Positions 9,035 to 17,479 of a DNA stretch of 64,000 bases are shown piece after piece. Under the pieces are notes generated by a model. The model ran no database searches. It saw nothing but the letters and a program-made list of their open reading frames with translations, and had not been told where the DNA came from. Every line of letters begins with the position of its first letter. The first letter of the stretch is position 1. The translations under genes and the position numbers were made by a program. Source of the DNA: Saccharibacillus deserti (GTDB lineage Bacteria > Bacillota > Bacilli > Paenibacillales > Paenibacillaceae); contig NZ_JABJVN010000001.1 of NCBI RefSeq assembly GCF_013618475.1, positions 1,292,775 through 1,356,774 of the forward strand, written 5' to 3'.

Positions 9035-9850
9035 TCAACTTCTGCGGCGCCCGATATACAGGATATGCGGCGACAAGCCCAGAATATGACGGTCGTCCGA
9101 GACCCCGATCAGATGCGAGACGACTGCCGCAAACTCATCGTCGCCCTGTTCGCGCCAGTACGCCCACTGCTCGGGTGTCATCGTGCCGGCTACGCTGCTC
9201 GAAGCGACCATCTTGAGACTTTCAAAACCGCGGGCTTCCATAAACGGCTCGATCGTATCGACCTCGAAATAATAGGCGCCGGTGAATCGGCCTTCGTCGG
9301 CATGATCGAACGCTCCCGAAGCCATAAACCGGTTCAGTCCTTCCGCCGTATGGTTCGGTTTCCAGGCATCGGGTTGGGCCAGCGACTTGCGCAGAAACGA
9401 GGTGCGCGGCATAAAAGCGACGAAGACCAGGCCGCCGGGGCGCGTGACGCGATGCAGCTCACGCACGGCAAGGTCGCGGTCTTCTTCCTGCTGCAGATGA
9501 TACAGCGGTCCGAGCATCAGCGAAGCATCGAAACTTCCTTCTTCGAGTCCGTTCAGATCCCGGGCATCCCGCGCATGGAACCCGTCGAACCGGTCGCTCA
9601 CGCCTTCCTCGCGCGCTTTGAGTTCGGCCGTCTCTACCAATCTCGGCGTAAGATCGGTGAGCGTTAAGCGGAAGCCTTTCTTCGCGAGCGCCACGGCGTA
9701 TTTCCCCGGTCCCGCTCCATTATCCAGCACGCGGGCCTGCTGCGGCAGATGCGCCAGAATATGATGCATATTCACTATGAATTCGATCGGTTCCCGGTCC
9801 AAGCGGCCCCATTCGTCAAAAGCGCTGTAATAGTCGATTAAGTTTTTCAT
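9035..9850 (-). CDS. Class I SAM-dependent methyltransferase
   Basis: A 271-residue protein with the Rossmann-type methyltransferase motif I VLDNGAGPGKYA (about residues 41-52), the acidic motif II region (TLTDLTP) and motif IV-like ASLMLGPLYHL. The fold resembles the UbiE/Methyltransf_11 group that methylates small molecules, and the substrate is unknown. The start at 9850 follows ACGGAGAGATTCC. It is followed by its own terminator. It lies downstream of a small membrane protein gene, with which it may be co-transcribed. Confidence 0.85.
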   Translation of the reverse strand: MKNLIDYYSAFDEWGRLDREPIEFIVNMHHILAHLPQQARVLDNGAGPGKYAVALAKKGFRLTLTDLTPRLVETAELKAREEGVSDRFDGFHARDARDLNGLEEGSFDASLMLGPLYHLQQEEDRDLAVRELHRVTRPGGLVFVAFMPRTSFLRKSLAQPDAWKPNHTAEGLNRFMASGAFDHADEGRFTGAYYFEVDTIEPFMEARGFESLKMVASSSVAGTMTPEQWAYWREQGDDEFAAVVSHLIGVSDDRHILGLSPHILYIGRRRS

Positions 9851-9916
9851 GGAATCTCTCCGTTCAAAGATCATGGGGGTTGATTTGGATTGATGCTGGC
9901 TGTGCCTATTCACCTC

Positions 9917-10372
9917 CTAGACGTTGTCCACTCGCGATCTTTTTTTGATCTTCCCCCATAGGAATCCGATCGCGAATACCAGAAACATGATGCCATAAGC
10001 ATAAATCGCGACAGGAGTACTTCGGATGACGCCTTTCTCGAATGCCATGTACACCCAAGCGCCCGACATCACGAACGATAACGCATAATATTGGCTCCAT
10101 GCGGCAAGCGCCATATTCCGGTTCGCATCGTCGAGCAGCACGAACTGCCACAGGTAGAGCAGGAACGAGATCAGCCACAGGCTGTTCCCCCATACGAAAT
10201 TCTTTACCGAACTGCCTTCCAAACGAGCGAAGCGCATGCCGATCCACAGCCAGAAAGCTCCGAATACGATCTGTCCGATACGCAGCGGGAAGATCCATAA
10301 CAGAACGAACGACAACGCTCCGTAGAGCAGCGGGATCGATATCCATATCCATGCTTTCTTTTTTTCGCTCAC
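9917..10372 (-). CDS. Small polytopic membrane protein, unknown function
   Basis: About 151 residues with four to five hydrophobic segments (for example IWISIPLLYGALSFVLLWIF and WLISFLLYLWQFVLL) and a basic C-terminal tail (KIKKRSR). The start is taken as GTG 10372 because GGAGGGAGATAAGG precedes it and no in-frame ATG has a comparable site. I do not recognise the family. It is separated from the upstream glycosyltransferase operon by a terminator. Confidence 0.65.
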   Translation of the reverse strand: MSEKKKAWIWISIPLLYGALSFVLLWIFPLRIGQIVFGAFWLWIGMRFARLEGSSVKNFVWGNSLWLISFLLYLWQFVLLDDANRNMALAAWSQYYALSFVMSGAWVYMAFEKGVIRSTPVAIYAYGIMFLVFAIGFLWGKIKKRSRVDNV

Positions 10373-10471
10373 CCTTATCTCCCTCCGATCTTGGTCTGAT
10401 TGCACAACTTCTCTCTTTATAGACGCGCCAGCGGACAAATCGTTGGCTCCGGCAGCCAAAGCACGCAAAAA

Positions 10472-10500
10472 AACTCCTCCGATTTTCAACCGAAGGAGCT
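10472..10500 (-). terminator. Rho-independent terminator after glycosyltransferase gene
   Basis: A 10-bp stem with one mismatch (10472-10481 with 10491-10500) is followed by seven Ts in the minus direction, 16 bp after the glycosyltransferase stop. It ends the two-gene phosphodiester glycosidase-glycosyltransferase operon. Confidence 0.8.
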
Positions 10501-10516
10501 TCTGCGTCAGGCGTAT

Positions 10517-11530
10517 TCAATACACAAACCGCCGCTGCGCCCAGAAGCTGAAGACGAAGATCGACACCTCGGTCAGAATCTTCGCGGCCAGAAGCGGGAG
10601 AATCAGCTGTTCCTTATAGAAATACAGCAGTCCGTAATTGAGCAGCAGCACAAGCGCCACAAGCGAGAAATATTTGGGCATCGACCTGCCGATCTTCGCC
10701 GTATGGGGGCCGCCGAAGACATATCTGCGGTTCATCGTATAGTTGAAGACCGAGCTGCACAGCCGGGCGGCGACGACCGAGAAGAACAGGTTATGCGACA
10801 GATACTGGAAGACGAACAGCAGCAGGAAGTCGATCAGCGCCGAGGCCGCCGACGAAGCGCCAAACGCCAGAATCGGCAGATAGATGCGCAGGGAGTCAAT
10901 CAGCGGACGAAAGTGGGACGATTTGTTTGCTTCCAGATAGACCGTCTCGATAAAGACTTCCCGGATCATGCGGCCTTCCCGGCGTGCCCCCAGCAGCATA
11001 TTCATCTCGTATTCGAAGCGGTCGCCGGGAATCTCGCACAGCCAATCCAGCAGCTCGTACGAAAAAGCGCGCAGCCCCGTCTGGGTGTCCTGGACTTTGC
11101 CGCCGGCTGCGATCGCAAACACGCCGCGGGTGACGCTGTTGCCAAAACGGCTGCGCAGCGGGACCTTTCCCGTAAATCTGCGGCTGCCGAGCACCAGACA
11201 TGCCGACGACTCGCGCTTGATCGCTTCGGCGACTCGCTTGATATCTTGGGGCAGATGCTGCCCGTCGCTGTCGGCGCAGATCACGGCTTCCTGCAGGCCC
11301 CCTTCGCGGATATGCCGGAATCCCGTCTTGAGCGCGCAGCCTTTGCCCAGATTATGCGTATGCGTGAGCACCGTGCAGCCGTAGGCTTGAGCACTCTCGA
11401 AAATGCCCCGGTAAGCCGGGCCGCTGCCGTCGTCGACGATCACGATCGGACCGAGGCCGTATTCCTGCAGCTTGACGGTCAGGTTCAGCAGACGGACATC
11501 GGGTTCATAGGAAGGAATCAGGATCGTCAT
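10517..11530 (-). CDS. Glycosyltransferase family 2 fused to GtrA-like membrane domain
   Basis: A 337-residue two-domain protein. Residues 1-210 are a GT-A family 2 domain with VIVDDGSG and the ADSDGQH nucleotide-sugar/metal site, similar to polyprenyl-phosphate sugar synthases. Residues about 215-337 are a GtrA-like domain with four membrane segments, the type that flips or handles undecaprenyl-linked sugars. The fusion suggests synthesis and transfer of a lipid-linked sugar for cell-surface decoration. It starts at ATG 11530, only 3 bp after the stop of the phosphodiester glycosidase-like gene, so the two are co-translated. Confidence 0.88.
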   Translation of the reverse strand: MTILIPSYEPDVRLLNLTVKLQEYGLGPIVIVDDGSGPAYRGIFESAQAYGCTVLTHTHNLGKGCALKTGFRHIREGGLQEAVICADSDGQHLPQDIKRVAEAIKRESSACLVLGSRRFTGKVPLRSRFGNSVTRGVFAIAAGGKVQDTQTGLRAFSYELLDWLCEIPGDRFEYEMNMLLGARREGRMIREVFIETVYLEANKSSHFRPLIDSLRIYLPILAFGASSAASALIDFLLLFVFQYLSHNLFFSVVAARLCSSVFNYTMNRRYVFGGPHTAKIGRSMPKYFSLVALVLLLNYGLLYFYKEQLILPLLAAKILTEVSIFVFSFWAQRRFVY

Positions 11531-11533
11531 GAT

Positions 11534-12514
11534 CTATTCCCCCTCGCCCACGTACAGAATGTCGCTGACGCCGCGTTCTTTGTTCTCGCCCTGCGGATTG
11601 TTGACGACCCGTCCCCTAAAATACATCGTCGAAGAACCGCCGCCATCGAGATTGTACGCTTCGGTCGCGCCGAGATTCTGCATAACGGCCGCAAGTTCGT
11701 CAAGCGTCATACCCCGGCTCTCGTCCGAACGCCCGTCAACCACCACGAATACATAATGATTGGCCGAGATCATCCCGATCGCCGTACGCGGATTGGCATC
11801 CTGGATCGAACGGTTGCCGAAGTTCTTGTCGATACTGACGCTGCCGAAGTCCCCGACGATTTCGCCGTTTTGGATCAGAATCGGACCAAACGACAGTGTA
11901 TGGAGCACGCCGGATTCCAGCAGCTCGGATGACGAGACCGCGGTCTCGTCGTAAGTCTGCATCGTGCCGTCGCTCATCAGGGCTGCCGCATCGCGTACCG
12001 GCTCGTCGCGGTACAGCGTGCCGTTCCGGATAATGACGCCGTCATCCCGGAATCCGTAGTAGTCGCCGTTGATCGCCAGAATCGCGCCGGCATCCGCAGC
12101 GATATTCGAGGTCTTGTCGGTGATATTGGTTCCGAAGCTGTTGTTGGCCAAAGCCGACTTGAGGTCGGCGGCATTCTGAAGCACCACGTCCGCCACATAA
12201 TACGTGATCTGATCCGAACCGGAGCCGGTAACGACCTGCTCGATCTGAATATCGATATCCTCGCTGCTGTAGCTCCAGTCGTCGGATACCGCGTTTGCTT
12301 CGACAGCCAATTGGGCTGTATCTTCGCTGCTTGAACTTGCGGCAGCCGTACTCAAGGAACGGTCGACAACGGCTACTTCGACGTGCGGAATCAGGTATCG
12401 GTTGGCCAGGCTGTATAAGACGGTTCCGAGCACAAGCACGATCACCATTACAATAATCGGCCACCTGCGCTTCTTGCGGGTAGATGGGGAAACGGGTTCG
12501 TCTGCTCTCATCAT
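11534..12514 (-). CDS. Phosphodiester glycosidase (NAGPA-like) family exoprotein
   Basis: A 326-residue protein with a single N-terminal membrane anchor (about 18-40) and an extracytoplasmic NAGPA-like domain. The family landmarks AILAINGDYYGF, NPRTAIGM and NLDGGGSSTMY are all present. Members remove GlcNAc-1-phosphate-type phosphodiester caps or act on surface glycopolymers. The pairing with a membrane glycosyltransferase suggests a role in cell-wall or exopolysaccharide modification. Upstream lies a 175-bp AT-rich stretch (12515-12689) that probably holds its promoter but no gene. Confidence 0.85.
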   Translation of the reverse strand: MMRADEPVSPSTRKKRRWPIIVMVIVLVLGTVLYSLANRYLIPHVEVAVVDRSLSTAAASSSSEDTAQLAVEANAVSDDWSYSSEDIDIQIEQVVTGSGSDQITYYVADVVLQNAADLKSALANNSFGTNITDKTSNIAADAGAILAINGDYYGFRDDGVIIRNGTLYRDEPVRDAAALMSDGTMQTYDETAVSSSELLESGVLHTLSFGPILIQNGEIVGDFGSVSIDKNFGNRSIQDANPRTAIGMISANHYVFVVVDGRSDESRGMTLDELAAVMQNLGATEAYNLDGGGSSTMYFRGRVVNNPQGENKERGVSDILYVGEGE

Positions 12515-12689
12515 GGGAAGCTCACCTCTTCGTATTCTGTGATGAGTTCAGAATAAGAGAGCCGGCTTAAATGAATCTGAAATAGAAAAAAGGGAGTTCA
12601 TTCAAAAAGCAGAGTTGATATATAATTCACAAGTCTTTATATTCTATAATTCCTTTTTTCTATTAAGAGCAATCAGTATGTCTATCTAT

Positions 12690-13973
12690 TTACAAAAATA
12701 AAGACAATTCTGCAATTTCACTTCTCAAAAGATTGTTAATATTTTTTCTATTGTCTTCCAATTTCATAAATCGTTCTCTCTTACTGGAATCGGAAAAATA
12801 ATATTCAAAATCAACCTTGCAATTTTTCTCTTCAAAATATTCTACGTTTACTGGATCTGTAATCGAAATTGCGTGCCCATCGTTATCTAAAATCACAGCC
12901 TTTACATTATATAGCTTAAACAAGTTTTTAAGTCCTTCATCATTCGATAAAAAAAACGGTAAAAAGTAGCGACCTTCTCCAATACGTGCCATAAAATATT
13001 CCATCACTCGTGGTGCTGTAAGATCCCAAGCAATATTTTCGATGATTGCTTGTAGATTTTCCATTTCCATATTTTTCTGTAGCTTTCTAAAGATATCCAT
13101 TCCTTTTTCCTTGTCAAAAAACTTATGGGCAATGATCATTTCACGATCCAAATAGACGCCGACTACTTCATGCATATAAGCAAAGAGTTCAGTAGTCTTT
13201 TTTGCTGCGTTTCTTCCACTTCTAAAGTTAATTTTCAACATACCGATTAAAAATAACGTCATTTGTTTCTGTACAAATCGGAACTCATTATAAAACTCTC
13301 GCCCAATTTCACTACAAAAAATGCTTTTTACAAATTCGTCTGTTGTTTCTACCGCTTCATGTACAGTGATTCCATATTGTAGTTCCCCGGTGGTTTTAAA
13401 AATTTTGGAGTCGATACTTTTAAATAATTCCATGCTAATCATATTCTTATAGATATCAGAATGCTTGGCCTTAAATTCGTCTAAGTTAAAATGATCTGTA
13501 GAGAAACCTTTTGTATTTTCGATTAAATAAAAAAAATAATCATAATTTAAATTATGTTCTAATAATAGGCCCAGCTTCTTGAATGGAGGATAATCGAATG
13601 ATCTCTCCTTTCGGTTCACAAATTGATGGATGTAGCTGGCATAATTCGTATCTAGCATAATGGAATAATCTAACGCAAATACAGCTTGTCCCGTAGAAGA
13701 TTTGAACATATCGCTTGTTGTTTCAACATCCAGAAAATATAGCTGCTCCGACTGAAAATAAGGGATGATATCCAACTCACCACTATTCATCAACCTCGCT
13801 AAATCAGGGGGATACACTTTTTTGTTGTAATCTTCTAAACAAACAATTGCCTTAATATCTTTACTGTAAGGAGCTAAAAGCCAGGCTTTATACATTTCCG
13901 ATACATTTTGAGCTTTAGCTAAGCCGTAGATCATGTCTCGCATCTCTAAGTCATGCAATTCCAATATATTCAC
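12690..13973 (-). CDS. AT-rich orphan gene, 427-residue protein of unknown function
   Basis: A clear long open frame with much higher AT content and different codon use than its neighbours, suggesting horizontal acquisition. I do not recognise the family. There are no membrane segments or signal peptide. An FALDYSIMLDTNYAS segment near residue 100 is faintly reminiscent of the acidic first strand of PIN-type nucleases, but later catalytic motifs are not evident. The C-terminal 80 residues are acidic and Asn/Lys-rich. The gene stands alone, with AT-rich flanks on both sides (12515-12689 and 13974-14176) that carry no other gene. Single large unknowns of this kind are often defence or toxin genes; that is speculation. 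Confidence 0.8.
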   Translation of the reverse strand: MNILELHDLEMRDMIYGLAKAQNVSEMYKAWLLAPYSKDIKAIVCLEDYNKKVYPPDLARLMNSGELDIIPYFQSEQLYFLDVETTSDMFKSSTGQAVFALDYSIMLDTNYASYIHQFVNRKERSFDYPPFKKLGLLLEHNLNYDYFFYLIENTKGFSTDHFNLDEFKAKHSDIYKNMISMELFKSIDSKIFKTTGELQYGITVHEAVETTDEFVKSIFCSEIGREFYNEFRFVQKQMTLFLIGMLKINFRSGRNAAKKTTELFAYMHEVVGVYLDREMIIAHKFFDKEKGMDIFRKLQKNMEMENLQAIIENIAWDLTAPRVMEYFMARIGEGRYFLPFFLSNDEGLKNLFKLYNVKAVILDNDGHAISITDPVNVEYFEEKNCKVDFEYYFSDSSKRERFMKLEDNRKNINNLLRSEIAELSLFL

Positions 13974-14176
13974 TCTCCTAAAATCTAAGTAATCTTATAC
14001 TCGATTTACCGATATAATTGCATTATTTTCTTTTCTCCTAAGTTACATAATTAGTTTCAGATGAAAAATTATTGTAAAATGATCCATCACCTTCTTACTT
14101 CATATACCTATATATCAAGCAAATTTTCAGAGCACTTTACTTTCTACGATGATTGATAATCGATACGTGTTCTGCC

Positions 14177-14650
14177 TCATCGCCCCATCTCTTTTTCGTA
14201 ATAAACAAGTGTCATCCGCTCGTTCACCACTTTGTGCTCGCCAAAGCGTCGATAACCGAGCGATTCGTACAAGCGGCAGTTACCTTCTTCCTGCAAAACG
14301 GTGTCCAGCTCCCAACGCGGCGCGTCCGCATACATGGCTTCGATCCATTTAAAGGTTTCTCTGGCAATGCCGCGTCCCTGATATTCCGGCAGAACGAACA
14401 CGGGACTAACCCGACAACGACTCTCGCTGCGTACAATGCGAATCGCTCCTACGGTCTTGGCATCTTTTTGAATCACATAGTAATCGGTGAAAGGTTGTTC
14501 GATTCGCCGGCGGACGTCTTTAACCGATTCCGACGCCGGGCTGGTGTTCGTATCGCGGTATTTTTCCAGCAGCGGCGCGAAGGCCCGTATTTGCATATCA
14601 TGAATCGTATGCGCATCTTCAGGCCCGGCCAAACTTAATGTAATAGACAT
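14177..14650 (-). CDS. GNAT family N-acetyltransferase
   Basis: A 157-residue single-domain GCN5-related acetyltransferase. The acetyl-CoA pyrophosphate-binding motif A is VLPEYQGRGIARETF (Q/RxxGxG/A, about residues 92-106), followed by the usual NCRLYESLGYRRFGEH motif B. The start ATG 14650 follows AAAAGGAGGGACCCT. The acceptor substrate cannot be inferred. It is the first high-GC gene after the AT-rich orphan. Confidence 0.88.
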   Translation of the reverse strand: MSITLSLAGPEDAHTIHDMQIRAFAPLLEKYRDTNTSPASESVKDVRRRIEQPFTDYYVIQKDAKTVGAIRIVRSESRCRVSPVFVLPEYQGRGIARETFKWIEAMYADAPRWELDTVLQEEGNCRLYESLGYRRFGEHKVVNERMTLVYYEKEMGR

Positions 14651-14700
14651 AGGGTCCCTCCTTTTTTATTGAGTCATGCCTGTATTCATTCGCGATCGGA

Positions 14701-15114
14701 TTACCCTTCGACCAATTGGTACAAACGAATATCGCCTTCCGGCGTTTCCGCGATCAGAACGTCTCTCCGATCCTTCACCCTATATATAGGAGTTCCCGCT
14801 TTCAGGCGGTTGGCATCTCCGTTTTGGAACGAATCGCCGTCGCTGTTTTGTCGAAGCACCTCCGTAAGACGTTCGCTCCGCTTCAGCTCCAATTCGTCCA
14901 CCCAAGACACGCCGGCTGTATAAATGACATCTTCGTATTGGAACACGCTGGCCTGCTCTTCAAGCTTCAGCCATTCGGCCGCGGTGGGGTTTTGGGTGAC
15001 GGAGATCTGCTCGGTGCGAGACTGAGGCTCCGAAGCACAGGCGACTGGCAGGAACAAAGCAAGCGAAGCGGCGGCCGCCCGCGTGATCTGTCGAAATCCG
15101 AGTTTTTGGGTCAT
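14701..15114 (-). CDS. Putative lipoprotein, unknown function
   Basis: About 137 residues. The N-terminus has a basic stretch, a hydrophobic core and a lipobox-like LFLPVACAS, so export and lipid anchoring are likely. The mature part has no motif I recognise and ends with a short beta-rich segment (LIAETPEGDIRLYQL). The ATG at 15114 is preferred because AAAGGAGTGGATACGAAG precedes it; an in-frame start 45 bp upstream lacks a site. It lies 34 bp downstream of the next gene and is probably co-transcribed with it. Confidence 0.6.
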   Translation of the reverse strand: MTQKLGFRQITRAAAASLALFLPVACASEPQSRTEQISVTQNPTAAEWLKLEEQASVFQYEDVIYTAGVSWVDELELKRSERLTEVLRQNSDGDSFQNGDANRLKAGTPIYRVKDRRDVLIAETPEGDIRLYQLVEG

Positions 15115-15148
15115 CTTCGTATCCACTCCTTTTGGCTTACCTTCTCGT

Positions 15149-16126
15149 TTATTGAACAAGGATCGATCGAAAAGCTTCGGTGTAGGACGACTTCTCGGTT
15201 TCTACGCGTGCAAGATGATCGTAAAAACTATACGAAAATTTGAAAACATGACCGAAATCCCAACCGCTTGCGCGGTAATCCTTGTTCCAAAATTCGCTGT
15301 CGATCGGCAGCCGTTCGCTGCGTTTCGCTTGCTCCAGCGGCAGTCGGTCGACAGGAGACACCAGCTTGATCGTGTCCATGGAAGACATACAGCGGCTGGC
15401 GCGCAGCGCTTTGGCCAACTTGAACAGCGGAACCGTTCCCCGATAGAAAAATTCCGGATGGCCGAGATCGTACAGAATATTCAATGCGTGCGAAAAAGTC
15501 AGTAAATGGCCAATCAGGTCATGATGGGCTTCCGCACGGTAAATGACAGGAAAAGCAGCCAACTCTTCCAGCACGAACCCCGATAAATCTTCGGGAGTAC
15601 GAATAATCGGAAAGTGGTCCTGCGGATCGATCGTCAAACGTTTCACCTCGGACGCGGTACAGCCGATCCATGAACGTCCGGGGATCGTCTTTTCGAACGA
15701 ATCGACCAGGTCGGCGATGCCCGCAATCTGCTCCCTGCTTCCCCAACCGTCCAGTTCGCGGATTGCCGATAGGCTCGCCGCACTGTAGATCACATTGTGG
15801 CCAACCCAGTGCAGACCGTCGATCGTCCGCTCCAATGCCGTTAACAGGATCGATTCGGCTTCAAGCGGATTCAGGATCGGGACGTCTGGATCCAGGCCGA
15901 ACCCTCGATCTTTCTTCGATACGGAATAGGCCATTTCTTGCGCTTGAACCAAAACGCGCTGCCGTACATCCGGATCCAAGCGATTATTTTTGACGAAAAA
16001 ATAACTGCCGATCGCCGCCGCGCCGAAATGAGCCTGCCAGATATCCTCCGTTTCTTTTTTGCAGCTTGAAAGGATGGACAGGCCGTTACTTAACAAAAAC
16101 AATTCAGGTTTGATCTTCTCCGCCAT
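15149..16126 (-). CDS. Conserved-looking protein of unknown function, 325 residues
   Basis: A soluble protein with good codon use for this genome and a strong ribosome binding site (AAGGAGGCCGATC before ATG 16126). The C-terminal half contains AHHDLIGHLLTFSHALN, a His-rich helical stretch that could bind metal, but I cannot assign a family. The upstream gap 16127-16427 contains one short open frame (16144-16371) without a convincing start, which I do not call, and the terminator of the methyltransferase gene. Confidence 0.65.
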   Translation of the reverse strand: MAEKIKPELFLLSNGLSILSSCKKETEDIWQAHFGAAAIGSYFFVKNNRLDPDVRQRVLVQAQEMAYSVSKKDRGFGLDPDVPILNPLEAESILLTALERTIDGLHWVGHNVIYSAASLSAIRELDGWGSREQIAGIADLVDSFEKTIPGRSWIGCTASEVKRLTIDPQDHFPIIRTPEDLSGFVLEELAAFPVIYRAEAHHDLIGHLLTFSHALNILYDLGHPEFFYRGTVPLFKLAKALRASRCMSSMDTIKLVSPVDRLPLEQAKRSERLPIDSEFWNKDYRASGWDFGHVFKFSYSFYDHLARVETEKSSYTEAFRSILVQ

Positions 16127-16377
16127 GATCGGCCTCCTTGTCGTTAAGCAGATTGATTTTTCGAAGCCCTGCAAAAAGCAGAATAACTTTTTGATCGACC
16201 GCTGCATGTTTTTTTGAACTGCGGTACCGAATCAACCCGTACGTACCGCCCTGCATCAGTAAAATCTCTCATCCCAAACCCAACAAACGCTTTGCCTGAT
16301 TCCTCACTTATTTCCACTCTTTTCTTAGCCGCCTTATTCCCCCCATTATATCCCCTCTTCTGTGGACGCACAAAAAA

Positions 16378-16411
16378 CCGGCCTGAATGTTCGACTGAAC
16401 ATTCAGGCCGG
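16378..16411 (-). terminator. Rho-independent terminator of methyltransferase gene
   Basis: A perfect 15-bp stem with a 4-nt GACT loop (16378-16392 with 16397-16411) is followed by six Ts in the minus direction, 16 bp after the methyltransferase stop. Confidence 0.88.
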
Positions 16412-16427
16412 ACGGACTTGGGTCGCG

Positions 16428-17315
16428 TTACTCTTCGACGTACATACTCTGGTCCTGCAGCCGGATCAGCACTTTGCCGAATCGGCCTCCTTCATAAATT
16501 TGCACGCTGTCCGGCGGATAATTCGCCTGGATATGCGCTTCGACGATGCTTCGGCTTCGCTCATCCGCAGGCAGGTTGTGATGGCGCAGCCAAGTGAGGG
16601 TATGTTTGAGCGCTTCCTCCGGCGTATGCCGCGTCGTCTTGAGTTCACGGGTCACCAACGTCTCATACGCGTATCCGTTCAGACCGAGCAGATGCAGCAG
16701 ATAACTCATCTCCGTTATTTTGGGCTGGAATGGTTCGCCGGTGATCAGCGGCACGACTTCGCTGACCAGGCTGCTCTCCGACGAGCTGTACGGCATGCTG
16801 ATATAAGCGAACTTGCGGGCGCAGCTCAAGATCCGCTTCACGCTTTCCCAATCGTGTACGACCGGACACATCGAGACGAAGACCAGATCGAACGCTTCAT
16901 TCCAGCCTTTTTCCCCGATATCGATCTGTTCGAATTCCCCCGAGACGATCTGCACCGGACTTTCCGTAAAACGGGCCGTGTTCCGCTTCAGCAGTTCGAC
17001 CTGCGGCGGCGACGATTCGAATGCGGTCACGCGGGCGCCGCGCTCGGCAAAAGGTACCGTGAATACCCCCGATGCCGCGCCGATATCCAGTACCGATGCC
17101 CCTTCGAACGCTATGCCGCGGCTTGCCAGCCAGTTCACGATTCGTGCGCTGCGTCTGCGGCCTTCTTCGTTGAACGACTGCTCGTTGAACGTTTGCGCTT
17201 TGCTGTTGAATGCCGTAGCCGGATCGACTCCCGAACGTTTCATCCGGGCCGCCGCGCCGTCTCCGTATTCTTTCCATTCCTGTTCCCAGACTGCCGGATT
17301 AAAAAAAGGCTTCAT
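16428..17315 (-). CDS. Class I SAM-dependent methyltransferase
   Basis: A 295-residue protein with motif I SVLDIGAASGVFTVPFA (about residues 75-91), motif post-I VTAFESSP and motif IV DLVFVSMCPV. The long N-terminal helical region and C-terminal extension are like small-molecule methyltransferases found in Firmicutes; the substrate is unknown. The start ATG 17315 is chosen because the upstream in-frame extension has no Shine-Dalgarno sequence and poor codon use. It has its own terminator and appears monocistronic. Confidence 0.82.
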   Translation of the reverse strand: MKPFFNPAVWEQEWKEYGDGAAARMKRSGVDPATAFNSKAQTFNEQSFNEEGRRRSARIVNWLASRGIAFEGASVLDIGAASGVFTVPFAERGARVTAFESSPPQVELLKRNTARFTESPVQIVSGEFEQIDIGEKGWNEAFDLVFVSMCPVVHDWESVKRILSCARKFAYISMPYSSSESSLVSEVVPLITGEPFQPKITEMSYLLHLLGLNGYAYETLVTRELKTTRHTPEEALKHTLTWLRHHNLPADERSRSIVEAHIQANYPPDSVQIYEGGRFGKVLIRLQDQSMYVEE

Positions 17316-17431
17316 TGTCGCTTCACCCTGACCTTTCGGATATCGGATAATATCTATTAGAGATATAATATGTCTATGATAACCGATTAAGAGGGTTCTG
17401 GCAAGCCTGCACACAGCTGGATAGGCAAAAA

Positions 17432-17473
17432 AACGAAGGCCCGACCGCCGTATGACGATCTGGCCTTCGCGTT
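17432..17473 (-). terminator. Rho-independent terminator of nitronate monooxygenase-like gene
   Basis: AACGAAGGCC pairs with GGCCTTCG(C)GTT across a 20-nt loop (17432-17441 with 17462-17473). Seven Ts follow in the minus direction. Confidence 0.75.
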
Positions 17474-17479
17474 CGTGAT

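Noticed and set aside
10400..11932. 510-residue plus-strand open frame
   Set aside because: Antisense to the glycosyltransferase and phosphodiester glycosidase genes, which have clear motifs; composition is non-natural.
16144..16371. 75-residue minus-strand open frame
   Set aside because: No convincing start or family; composition Lys/Arg/Ser-rich and it lies in the leader of the 325-residue gene.
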